NCBI GenBank assembly: GCA_036936605.1
Contig: JAUPFV010000001.1
Coordinates: 345,475,081-345,539,080, forward strand
Source of the DNA: Limnanthes douglasii subsp. nivea
Lineage: Eukaryota; Streptophyta; Magnoliopsida; Brassicales; Limnanthaceae
Reading direction: 5' to 3'
DNA length: 64,000 bases
In this document: piece after piece, positions 43,461 through 53,361 of the stretch
Numbering within the stretch: position 1 is the stretch's first letter
Layout: every line of letters begins with the position of its first letter
Position numbers and translations under genes: made by a program
Notes under the pieces: model-generated
Database searches by the model: none
What the model was told of the DNA's origin: nothing
The model's input: the letters and a program-made list of their open reading frames with translations, nothing else

Positions 43461-44560
43461 GACATTTCTGTTGATGGTCAACTTGTGAATGACGTGGTCC
43501 TCGGGGACTCCGGACACATCCTTGGAGCACCATGCTAACAGATTCAAATTCTCCTGCAGCAATAAGATCAACAGCCTCTTAAAGTCTAGTGACAAGTTAG
43601 TTCCTATTTATAGAATTTTTCCTTCGGTAAACTGGTGTTTCTTGCAGTCCTCATCTGTGGTTAAGAAACTGGGAGCTTCCTAGGATCATCAACGGGTAGC
43701 GACCCAAAGGAAGCTCCGCTAACTGCTAATCCCGCGCTTGCTCCATCTCTTGATCCCTTTTTGGTGCTAAAGCGCTCGGTAGCATTCTCTTGCCGCTTTC
43801 TGGTTGCTTCTCACCACCCCTACCTTGTTTCCGACCACGTATTTCAAGTATTGATGAACAGTAGTAGTCACCGCATTCATACGTGACAGCCAGGATCTGC
43901 TAAATATCGCATTGTGAGAGGCCGGAGCGTCTACCACTACGAACAAGACGGTGACCTCTTTCTTGAAAGCTCCGCGTCCCAGCTGAACAATACCTTCGAA
44001 TTCTCCAATTACGTCTGCAGCCGACCCTGTGAACCCCACTATAGTTCGGTCTGAATGCAAAATTACAGGGGGAGTCCTGAATTTAGTGAACGTCGATGCA
44101 AAGATTATGTTTGCCGAACTTCCGGTATCTACAAGGATGCGTCGGACTTCTTCCCCCGCAATGGTCGCCCCTATGACGACAACATCCTCGTGAGGACCTG
44201 CTATGCCTCGCATGTCGTCGTCCTCAAAGTACAAAATCGGCGAAGGGATGCCCTTAGAATGGGGATAAGATCGAGCCTCCAACTGAGCAGCTAGGTTCAC
44301 AATATGCCACTTTCGGGAAGAGTGAGTGATCCCGACCATAGAATCACCCCCAAAAATAGTCAATGATTCGAAAAACTGACAGAGGTTCCTCACGTTTCCT
44401 TTACTTTCCGCAGCTTCTTCTTCAATGACCCCGATGAGGTTACGGCTTACATCAGGATCGAGGTATTCGACGGAGATGTCAAAAGGATCGATTACTTCAG
44501 AAATTGCCATAGTCGTCTCTGGCTTCTGTACCTCCATAATTTCTTTCGAAGGGGCATCCT
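43461..44560 (-). pseudogene. Aspartic protease of element D
   Basis: Open over 297 codons (43767-44660), including the end of gag. PR: DDDMRGIAGPHEDVVVIGAT, EVRRILVDTGSSANIIFAST with VDTG at 44121-44132, RTIVGFTGSAADVIGEFEG and HNAIFSRSWLSRMNAVTTTV. The active site is intact and the frame is clean, the best PR in the window. The linker to RT (43461-43766) has a stop at about 43680. Confidence 0.85.
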
Positions 44561-46246
44561 GTTGCGCTTTCTTTTTTACATACTCGAGTAGGTTTCCGTG
44601 CTCTATCAGCATCTGTATCTCCTTCTTGAGAGTGATACAATCCTTGGTATCGCGTCCCACGTCTTCATGGTATCGGCACTAACGATTGTTTCTATGTTCC
44701 CGAGGCGTTGGTATGGGAAAGGGTCTCCGATACATCCCGCTTTTCTTAGTATTTTCATATATTGAGGACACACATTCTGTCAGATCAGCGAAGTAAGCGG
44801 GTCGGATCCTCTTATTATACATCGGTCGTGAAACCACCTGGTTGGTCTGCTTTGCTCTTTGGCCCTGGGACGCCAGAGGCTTGATGGGTGCGGACACGGT
44901 CGGTGGTATTATATTAACTGGCTGGACTTGCTGCGCATAGCCAAATTGGGAACCCTGCTTTATAACAACCGATGCTTGGGCACTCTGCTGAATCTGTGCC
45001 GCCAACTCGGACGCCTCAGTTTCTTCTATCAATATCTGCTTTTCCACCTGAGCTAGGAGGGCGGAAAAGGTAAAAGCCTATTTTTTAGTGACTGCTTGCT
45101 TCATCAGTCCTGAGAGTACTCCTAGGCAATATGCTGTCAGAGCCACGTTCTCTTCGTAATGATCAAGATCGGTCTTTGCATCGATGAAGTGCCTCGTGTA
45201 ATCCCGGAGGCTTTCTCCCAGCCTTTGTTTACAGTTGACGATCGTATCGTCGTTGGCTCGGAAAGTCTTGCTTCCCACGAATTGCTGAAGAAACATGACC
45301 CAGAACATTCCAAAGTTTTTTATACAACCCTGCATAAAGTCATCGAGAAAGCTCGGAATAACAACTTATCGTCATTATCGAAACTCAGCATAAAGTTTTT
45401 GAAGGCTTCCAAATGGTTATCAGAATCCCTTTTATCGTCATACTTCTCCAATTTGGAGATGTCGAACCTCTTCGGGAGATGTCCTGATAATATTTTGTCT
45501 GACAATGGTGAGGATCTCCAATTCATGCCGAATCCGAATGATCCTCTATCGAGCCCCTCAATCTGGACTCCATATAATCTTCCGTCTCCTGGGTTGACGA
45601 ACTGACTACCGACCCTATACCCCTGGGTTTGGCTATTCGACGGCTGTTATTGGACCTGGGGTAGGAATACCCGTTCTTCTCTGCTGCCCGCCAAAATATC
45701 TTCTTTTTCAAACGAGAGTGGCGTCCTTTTTTCAGTGCTACCCTTTTTAAACTTGGGTGAGTCGGATCGTGGTGCCCTGTTCCGTCGGGAATTTCCCTTC
45801 TGCGAGCGTTTGTTTAGCCTTTCCTTGCGTCGGTACTCTCTCCCTGACGAATCATCCGAAGTGTAATTAGCAGAAACACTTCGGTCATCCATTTGGTATC
45901 GCTCTGCTCCTCCATCTTGCTCCCCGTCAAGACGGGACGCCCGATAATATCGAACAGGTCTTGCATCAATACAATGGTCAACAATCGGATATCCTTCTTC
46001 ACGGTTGTCTACAACCGTCTCTTTTCCTTTGCCTTCCTGAACTCTTTTATCGTTTAAAGCCCGTTCCTTTTCGGCGTTCAGCTTTGCGATATCTTCAAGT
46101 AATTGTCTCGTGGTCATGATAAGAGTCGACCGTTTATCCCGACCCTGCGCGTAATACTCCTGACCCGGAGCTTCCTCGCCTTCTGATAGTGAAATGGCTC
46201 GGGCCACCTCTCTCCCGACCCTCTCCCGAGCTGCTTCGTCATTCAT
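44561..46246 (-). pseudogene. Gag of element D (broken)
   Basis: The N-terminal frame 45647-46246 (199 codons) starts M-N-D-E-A-A-R-E-R-V and is highly charged, with Ser/Arg/Asp-rich tails. The core follows after a frame change: LPKRFDISKLEKYDDKRDSD and HLEAFKNFMLSFDNDDKLLF, then FVGSKTFRANDDTIVNC and GESLRDYTRHFIDAKTDL. A stop at about 44680 precedes the knuckle CRYHEDVGRDTKDC (44640-44681), where the second His is Arg. A proline-rich linker to PR includes EYVKKKAQQDAPSKEIMEV. Confidence 0.8.
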
Positions 46247-46300
46247 TCTTCGAGTTTAAATCGTGATTTTCAAAGAAAAAACTTCCTTTTTTGTATCACG

Positions 46301-46320
46301 TGTTCCCACAGACGGTGCCA
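46301..46320 (-). other. Primer binding site of element D
   Basis: Minus strand TGGCACCGTCTGTGGGAACA, one base behind the 5' LTR. It differs from the site shared by B, C and E, so D uses another tRNA. Confidence 0.75.
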
Positions 46321-46321
46321 A

Positions 46322-46650
46322 TGATGAGTGAATAAATAACTAGGCTAAAGGATCTTGGATCTTGGACTTGATGTGACTATAGCTCAAAGTGTAGAGAGAG
46401 AAAGTAAAAAGAGAATATAATATTCACTTGTCCACCTACCAAGAATAAATGGGCTCCCTTTTATAGTGGGGAATGTGGGTCCCGTTTATATCCTTAGTGG
46501 TCTTGTATTATTTCACTATTAGTCCTTTACAAATTACTTTATTTACAAATAGTTTCTCAATAAGCAATAAATAAAATACGGGCATATTTCCCTTCTCCCG
46601 TTTACAATTAACTCCTTTTGTAATAAGATCGGCGAATTACTCCCTTATCA
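46322..46650 (-). repeat. 5' LTR of element D
   Basis: 329 bp, TGATGAG to TTATCA, followed by target duplication ATTAT (46651-46655). The TATAAAAG promoter box is encoded on the minus strand at 46458-46465. Confidence 0.9.
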
Positions 46651-47330
46651 ATTATGACATTGATTTTGCACCACGAACTGCTATCAAGGCTCAATCTGTT
46701 GCTGACTTCTTAGTGGAATTCCATTTGGATAGAAGTTCTATACAAGCTTCAGAGGAGAAAACTAAAAAAGAATGGGTAGTCCGGACTAATGGTGGATCGA
46801 GCACAATGGGTTGTGGGGATGGAATTTGTTTAACCTCTCCGTGCGGTGATAAACTATATCAGGCTATATCTTTTGCGTTCAGGGCCTCTAACAATGAGCC
46901 TGAGTACGAGTCAGCTATAGTTGGACTTAAGTTAGCTTATCTTTGTATGGCCAAAAGAGTTAGGCTGATGAGTAATTCTCAGCTTCTTATCCACCATGTT
47001 CAAGGTTAGTCTGAGGCCAAGAAGAAACAACTGATCAAATACTTATTCATCCTCAAAGAGGTGGCAGCCAATTTCAAGAATGTTTACTATGAGTATATTC
47101 CTAGATCAGAAAATACACTGGCAGATTCCTTAGCAACCATAGCATACTTTGAGTCATACCCTTGGATTCATGTACAAGAGTACCCATCCATACAATCCAA
47201 CCAGAATAAGGACAAGGAGGAGAGCTTGAGTGTACAAATAAGTCAGTCCAAAGATTGGAGATTTCCCATCCTTCAATACATCTTTGATGGGGCTTTGCCT
47301 TCAGATAAAACTATGGGAAGAAATATTAAG
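46651..47330 (+). pseudogene. End of RNase H and second RNase H of element C
   Basis: DIDFAPRTAIKAQSVADFLVE-like sequence completes the gypsy RNase H interrupted by D. The second RNase H follows: WVVRTNGGSSTMGCGDGICL (the usual Asp of TDGG is Asn), FAFRASNNEPEYESAIVGLK (Glu kept), LMSNSQLLIHHVQG (the Asp of SDSQ is Asn), a stop at 47008, then RSENTLADSLATIA (Asp kept). Two of the likely metal ligands are thus changed by G-to-A type changes. Confidence 0.75.
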
Positions 47331-48487
47331 CACAAATCTCATGGTTTTTTTATTATAAGAGAAGTCTTGTATAAAAAATCCTTCAGCAGACCTCTTCTGC
47401 GATGTTTGGGGGTTAAAGAATCCCAAACTGTTTTATCTTAACTACACGACGGAGAAGGATCAGCACATTTTGGCTATAGGGCACTAACCCGGAGGGTATT
47501 GTTGGCTGGTATCTATTGGACATCCATAATGGCAGATGCGAAAGACATAGTAAAAAAGTCAGATCCATGTCAAAAGTATGGCAACGAAATTCATGTGCCA
47601 GTTGTGCTTATGTAATCTATTTCTGAGTCAGTGTCTTTTTCCCGTTGGGGATTAGACTTTGTTCGGCTCTACCAATGGCGTACGGAGGGTGCAGAACCAT
47701 TATTGTGGCTATTGATTACTTCTCAAAGTGGATAGAGGCAGCTCCTCTAGCAGGAACCACTTCGAAACCTCTCATAAAGTTTATCTTGTCTAATATATGT
47801 TGCAGATTTGGGATTCCTCAGAAGATTACCACAGATAACGGGCCACAGTTCGACAACAAGGATTTGGAAAATTTCTGTGCGTCCAGGGGCATTCAGCATT
47901 GTTTCTCCTCTCCTTCTATCCACAAGTTAATGGCCAAGTTGAAGTGGCAAGCTAATGGCCACAGTTCGACAACAAAGAATTTGGAATCGGCTGCACGGAA
48001 GTGGTCAAGTTATCTGCAAGAAGTACTGTGGGCATACCGAACTAATCTTAGGGCTACTACACATGAATATCATTTTACCTTAGTGTATGGGATGAATGCT
48101 ATTACTCCCATAGAAGCAACCTTACCATCATACAGGGTCCATAACTATTCCGAACAGGCCAATGAGATGGCAGTTCGGAATTAGTTAGACTTAATAGAAG
48201 ACATAAGGGTTAAAGCTCATCTTAGAGCAGCCCACTACCAAGGCTTGATGAGAAGCAAGTTTGCTTCCTGGATCAAGAGGAGAGATTTTCAAATAGGAGA
48301 TGAAGTTTTGAGAAACGTCTTCTTGCATACTAAGGAAAAGCAGTTTGGCAAGTTGGCTCTGAAATGGGAAGGCCCTTATGAGGTCTCTGAAAAGCTTAAG
48401 CCTGGGACATATAGGCTTTAAAACAAAGATGGAAGAATTTTGAAGCACCCATGGAATATCAAGCACCTCAGGTTATACCTAGAATAA
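47331..48487 (+). pseudogene. Integrase of element C (broken)
   Basis: Zinc region: FFIIREVLYKKSFSRPLLRC, a stop at 47439-47441, then HDGEGSAHFGYRALTRR and VKKSDPCQKYG (first Cys of CxxC is Ser). Core 47645-48184: AIDYFSKWIEAAPLAGTTSK (first Asp), ITTDNGPQFDNKDLENF (second Asp). Then the Glu motif is replaced by an ectopic copy of upstream sequence (47956-47990). After a stop at 48182 the C-terminal part reads DLIEDIRVKAHLRAAHYQGL and FQIGDEVLRNVFLHTKEKQF, ending RLYLE at TAA 48485-48487. Confidence 0.8.
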
Positions 48488-49037
48488 AATTTATTAAAAT
48501 ATTAACTTGGTAGATATCATTGTAAATATTATGGGGCATACTCTTTCCTACCCTGGTGGCGCAGGGAGATTTTAATAAGGTGTCCGGTTTTTTCAATTAA
48601 TAAAATACGGTGCCTTCTTGAAACATCCAGTGTCGTTTAAATAAAATTCTATTCAAGAACAAGGTTGTGATTTAACATTTTGGATCTTTGAGAGATCGGA
48701 TAAACTTGGTGGAATGATGACCATTAAATACATGTCATTGGAGATATTAAACACTCTCACTTCAATACTTCTGAAATAATTGCAGCTGCTTAAACATTAG
48801 TTATTAAAATTAAAAGAAGAGAAAGTATTAAACAAAGCAAGATTTGTTAAACAAAACCTATCCGGACTAAAATCGGATGACATTACGAAAATACAAAATA
48901 TGCCTTGGCCATCCAAGGACTTTAAGTGTTTTGAAAACCTTATCCGGACTCAAACCGGGTACTATTACAAAAATTCCTTGGCCATCCAAAGACTTTAATA
49001 GTTCACGAATTAAGAAAACTAAAGATACTTAAAAACC
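48488..49037 (+). other. Spacer between integrase and antisense gene in C
   Basis: It contains the two-stem element at 48533-48585 and, at about 48868-49005, two tandem copies of the ~85-bp unit seen in A (one) and B (two), with CCTTGGCCATCCAAGGAC and CCTTGGCCATCCAAAGAC. No coding. Confidence 0.6.
48533..48585 (+). ncRNA. Conserved two-stem RNA element behind integrase (C)
   Basis: GGGGCATA, CTCTTTCCTACCC, loop, CAGGGAGA, TTTTAATAA, GGTGTCC. The outer stem is as in A; the inner stem keeps CCC/GGG but is weaker. It begins 46 bases behind the integrase stop because of an extra A/T-rich segment. Confidence 0.45.
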
Positions 49038-51848
49038 TTAGGGTTTGTTCCCTTCAGATGTTCCCACGTCATCTCATTTCTTGGGACTTTTGAGTTTGGC
49101 ACTTGAAATCTCATCGGTTCCCTCTTCATCTTCAGTAGTGGAGTCGATTCTACTGGAAATGTTGTACTTATCGCTGGTTGCCATGGTGTGGTGAGGACGA
49201 ACTTCGTTTTCCACATATTTCCATGGGAGACCAAGGGTCCTCTTCGGTAAAGTCTCTTGGAAGAGCAGCAACATGTCAGACTTGACTTCAGCATATCTTT
49301 TCTCTAGGGAGCCTATCACTTCGTTGGTATATGCATCAATGCTGCCCGTTTTTTTGTTCCTGCTGCTTCTTCAAATCTTCCTTCTCCTTGTTTTCCTTAG
49401 ACACAACGCCTCCAAGAGAAGTCTTCTCACCTGAAAATGGTCTGAATGACACCATCTTTGGTCTTGAGGTCATCCTCAAGGCTGAGAGATCTTTCTCCGA
49501 ACCGGAGCACTTCGTTTGGAGCTCAGTATTGACAGTCTCTGAAGTAGCAAGATTGGTTGATAGGCTCTCCTTGTCCTTCCTTAGTTCTTCAATCTCTTTA
49601 CTTGTCTCTCCAGATTGAGCACTGGTTAGATATCACCTAGAAGAGAATCGGCCATAATATCTTGACCTTCGGAGACAGAGAAATACTTACCGTTATAAGT
49701 CACCATGTTGGAAGAGCCTGAAGGACGGAAGGGTTCAGCAAAGTCATCATTCTCATGGTCATTGAAGTAAAGATCGATGTCCTGAAGAGCTCTAATGTCC
49801 ACTCCTTCAATCCCTCCTCCGGTATCCTCTCCGGATTGTATATCTGCTGGAATTCTCTCTGCTAAGGCGGGGTCAGCAGCGACTAGAGGAGGAAGAAGCT
49901 CTGAAGGGCAAAGAATGACTTCTTCCCCTACAATGACCTTTTTCGTTTTTGCAGCTTTTCCGGTACTACTTGCTCCTCTTTTCCGGTCCTTTTTGGGAGA
50001 CCTTGGTGGGTTTTGCGATTCTCCTGCCACCTCAGTAGTCTCAGCTTCTACCACCTTCAGCAAGGCAGCATCGATCCCCCCTTGGTTCCCCGAACCGGTT
50101 CCTTCTGTAGGAGTTTGAACTGTCTCTGTTGCAACTCCATTTTTATTCCCCTTCATTTTGCTGGGAGCCTTGGCTTTAGAGGGAAAGGCAAGTTTACCAT
50201 CATTTTCTTCTTTTCGCTTTAGAATGACACCATGCGGAGGGGGTGTGGTTAGTTCTTTCGATGAATCCCTCCGACTTGTGGTATTCCACATATGGGACCT
50301 TACGAGGTTGCCAGAAGTGCAGAAGTTGTGGAAGGCATTTCCCCAACGCTCTGCAGCCCATGCATTCAACTTGGCACAAGTTGTTTGCCCCTCCTCCAGG
50401 TGTCCTGGAAAACTCCTTCGACAACATTCAAAAATAAGTAACCGCTAAATGAGGAGAGAAGTACTTGTAAAAAAAAGAGAAAAACATGAGATACAAGAAC
50501 AAAGACTCACCCGTACTCTTCCACCTGCTGGTCAACATGCTTGGGTTGGTATCGAATTTAATTTTTTTGCCATTCTCCCATGACCCCAGGATGAATAAAA
50601 ACTGTGTCTTCTAGTTCTTCTCAGACTCTAATAAATCATCAACCACTTTAAAGTTATTTCTCATGTTGTGATGAGAAAATGGGATGTGGTGATTTCTGCA
50701 TAAACTTGCCACAACGGAAAATTTCTCCATGTGGAGAGGGATTTTAGATAACCTCGATGCCAATATGCAGGCCAGGAGGGAGTACCAAGCGTTGGGGCTC
50801 AATTAGCTTGGACGGAGTTTCACTAGGTGGAAGTACCTGATAATTTATGGGTCGAATGGGAACCGAAATCCCTAGTTCAGCACCTCTATAAAAATGACCA
50901 CCTCGTTGAGCTTACAGTCCATCGGAGTCTCCGGTGTGACTGGTATCCTCACCTTCACTTATTCTAGGATCTCCCACTTTGTCCGGATCCTGCCCATTTC
51001 AACGGTATGAGTGTGGACGTAGTTAATATTCTGCAAGATCAGCATATATTTAACATTAACTTTTTTAAAGCAAGGCCCTACCTTGCCCTGTAAGCACTCC
51101 AGGAGATCCGGATGAGCCACACCAACGTTAACCTTGCCTTTGCCCTTCCTATCAGAGGTAGCATCCCCAGTTTGTCTTGAGGCTTCAGTTTTGAAGGGGG
51201 CCTCTTCGATGCTGTCCTCCATCACTTCTTTTATCACTATGAAAGGTCTATCGGTTGTTGTGGTTGGAAGGGGAGCAGCTCCTGACACCAAAGGCTCTTC
51301 GGATGAATGAGCACCTGTTGTTTCCAAAGGCCTGAGATCCGGATGAAGTTGAACTTCGGAGGGCCTATCCTGTGGGGCTCTTTTAGACACCTCTGATCCG
51401 GACGGCTTATCTTTGGATGTTGCTTTAGAAGCCTCCGATTTGGAGGGTTTTGGAAGTGAGGTAGTTGCTTGGGCTTTCACCAAACGAGTCGTCTGGCGTG
51501 AAGTTGATTTTTCTGAAGACTTTTCAATATCTGAGCCCATGGCTAGGATGAGGAGGGTTTTCTAACACTCGATACTGCTTTTACCTTGGCAGTGGAGGGT
51601 TGAGACTCCTGAACAGAAGAACCTGATGGAATTGGTGAGAGGCTTGGTTTGAACAGTTGTTTAGTTTTTGGGTTTCTGATGGAGGAAGACCCTCGGTCAG
51701 TTTCCTAGGGTGGTTCAGCAAACTTTTCCCTTGGGGAGACTAGGAGACCAACAACGATACGTTTATCTCTTTTGAATTTCCTTGCATTCTCTAACTCGGA
51801 CAAGTTCAACGAGCCGCCTTTTAGAAGAGTGTTTCTAGCCATGCACAT
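49038..51848 (-). pseudogene. Antisense accessory gene (aORF) of element C
   Basis: It starts at the ATG complementary to 51846-51848 (M-C-M-A-R-N, in B M-F-T-A-R-N), with a stop in exon 1 near 51708. The main frame 50959-51540 has KSTSRQTTRLVKAQATTSLP and EAPFKTEASRQTGDATSDRK. A possible intron of 51 bp, AAG|GTAGGG to TTGCAG, lies at 51031-51081, but it is also open and in frame. Exon 2 (51030-50511) has YVHTHTVEMGRIRTKWEI and LSPNAWYSLLACILASRLSK, like PF04195. A second intron with a strong donor CGG|GTGAGT starts at 50510 and ends at ATTTAG 50445 (66 bp). Exon 3 has NAWAAERWGNAFHNFCTSGN, basic stretches, then the coiled coil, interrupted near 49620, ending at TAA 49038-49040. Confidence 0.75.
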
Positions 51849-51894
51849 AAAACTATCCAAGAACAAGTTTGAAAGTGAGAGTGGAAAGCTCTCT

Positions 51895-52120
51895 AGATGG
51901 TTTTCGAATGATGAAGGTAATGAAACAGTGAAAAAATGATTTATATATTAGTGGAAAAAGGTAACTGATACCTAGGAGGAGTTGAAGAGGTTTTGCAATG
52001 ATGAGAGACGACGCAGACGTGGGGAAAATTAAATGCATAGGTTACTTTCTAGGTTTAATGGGAGCGCCAATCTAGGTAAAAGACGGCTGCTAGATCGAAT
52101 CAGATTGTGACACGTGTTCC
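51895..52120 (-). promoter_or_regulatory. Upstream region of the antisense gene in C: G-box and TATA box
   Basis: On the minus strand CACGTG (52111-52116) within AACACGTGTCA, then TATATAAAT (51939-51947), 99 bases before the ATG, then TCTAGAGAG (51889-51897). It aligns base for base with B over most of its length. Confidence 0.6.
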
Positions 52121-52256
52121 ACGATCCAAAAGAAGACTCTTAAAATTCTGGGAAAGAGCCAGTTCGGACAGACTTCGAACTAAATACACAGGCAATTCAG
52201 ACCCAATCGTCACTGGCTAAGAAATGTTTTTAGTCATGCCAAAGATTTTTGATAAG

Positions 52257-52274
52257 GCCTAAAAAAAGGGTTAC
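52257..52274 (+). other. Polypurine tract of element C
   Basis: GGCCTAAAAAAAGGGTTAC directly precedes TGATGAG of the 3' LTR. Between it and the G-box (52117-52256) no feature is seen. Confidence 0.75.
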
Positions 52275-52549
52275 TGATGAGTTTGGATTATTCAGTCACA
52301 GCCTACTGAGATATCCGGACAGGGTTAATTCGGACATAAACGTACCACTAAACTATCCGGACACGACAAAAGTAAAGAAATACCTAAACACCTTTTGACT
52401 AATTATGTGCTAATCAGCTTAATAAGTAAATGGGTCCTTAAACTCGACCCGATTTCATAACTTGACCTTCAAGCCCATGAGACTTTAATTAAAGGTATAA
52501 ATACACCAACCACTTTCATTAATTAGGGTAATGAACATTTGATACAACA
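52275..52549 (+). repeat. 3' LTR of element C (truncated)
   Basis: It matches 35192-35461 and then stops after ATACAACA; about 95 bp of the LTR end are missing. The flanking sequence beyond is not the 73-bp repeat, so the deletion or a rearrangement removed the original right border together with the target duplication. Confidence 0.85.
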
Positions 52550-53361
52550 TGTATTGGATGAGATGTAAGTAATTGAGCAATCTATGAGTTGAGAATGCAA
52601 TTTTTTATAGTAAGTTAAATATACTCGGGTTCCACACAAACCATATTTTACCTAAATGGTGCATGTTATGGTTGGTCTTAAAGTACCAGAATGGTAACAT
52701 AGAATGCATTATATTTTCAATTTTAGCTTCGCGGACTTTGGTTTTGACAATATAACTTAAATTGATATGATTACTAAAGACGAATCTGGTAACGTCTTTT
52801 AATCTAATAGAGTCATTAAGACCTCATACGTTTCAAAACCATGGAGTCTGCAAAGTTCCCCCACCAGGAAGGAAAGAGTGTGAGCTTTCTAGGAGGACAC
52901 AAAACCTTATACACTCACCACAAATAATCTAAAAAATATTATGGAAAGATCGATCCGATATGATTAGAATGAAGAACCATAAAAAACATGACTAAAGAAG
53001 TTATTTTATTGAGTTGATGAGTTTACATGTAATGTTACTGCCAAGCAAAAACTAGAGAGACAACTTGGTTTTAATCAAACGAGAATTAAGAGAATTAATA
53101 AAATCTACAACCGGATAACCATGCATGACTTTCAGACTTAAAAACAACCGAAACTAGTAACAACAAAAAGTTATTTTTGTCATTTTATTCCCACTTCATT
53201 CCTTTGTTGGAGCATCATAACAGCTGGTAACATTGTTTTATTTTCTATTATGTTTACAAATGACGATGATGGTGATGAAGGTAAATCTAGATCAGATGGT
53301 CACTACTGGTATAACCCGTCATTTAATCATTTGCTAATAAATTATTAGTAGTAATGTTTGT
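52550..53361. other. AT-rich DNA without recognised features
   Basis: Unique in this window as far as I can tell. No open frame of note, no tRNA, no repeat. GTGTGAGCTTTCTAGGAGGACA near 52870 is not part of anything I recognise. Confidence 0.5.

Larger units (their letters stand above)
40391..46650 (-). mobile_element. Element D: nested Tat-lineage gypsy element, internally deleted
   Basis: 6.26 kb on the minus strand, with two LTRs about 95% alike by eye and a perfect five-base target duplication. Order in sense: 5' LTR, primer site, gag, PR, RT; then RNase H, second RNase H, integrase and the distal part of the antisense gene are missing; then the proximal part of the antisense gene, polypurine tract and 3' LTR. 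The joint is at about 42650. A different family from C. It could have moved only with enzymes supplied by others if the deletion came first. Confidence 0.9.
35192..52549 (+). mobile_element. Element C: plus-strand Tat-lineage gypsy element with nested D
   Basis: The same family as B, opposite orientation; about 11.1 kb without nested element D. Order: 5' LTR, primer site, gag, PR, start of RT, a duplicated gag-RT segment, RT, RNase H (split by D), second RNase H, integrase, spacer, antisense gene on the minus strand, polypurine tract, truncated 3' LTR. ATTAT precedes the 5' LTR (35187-35191); the other flank is lost. All pol genes carry some stops. Confidence 0.9.
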
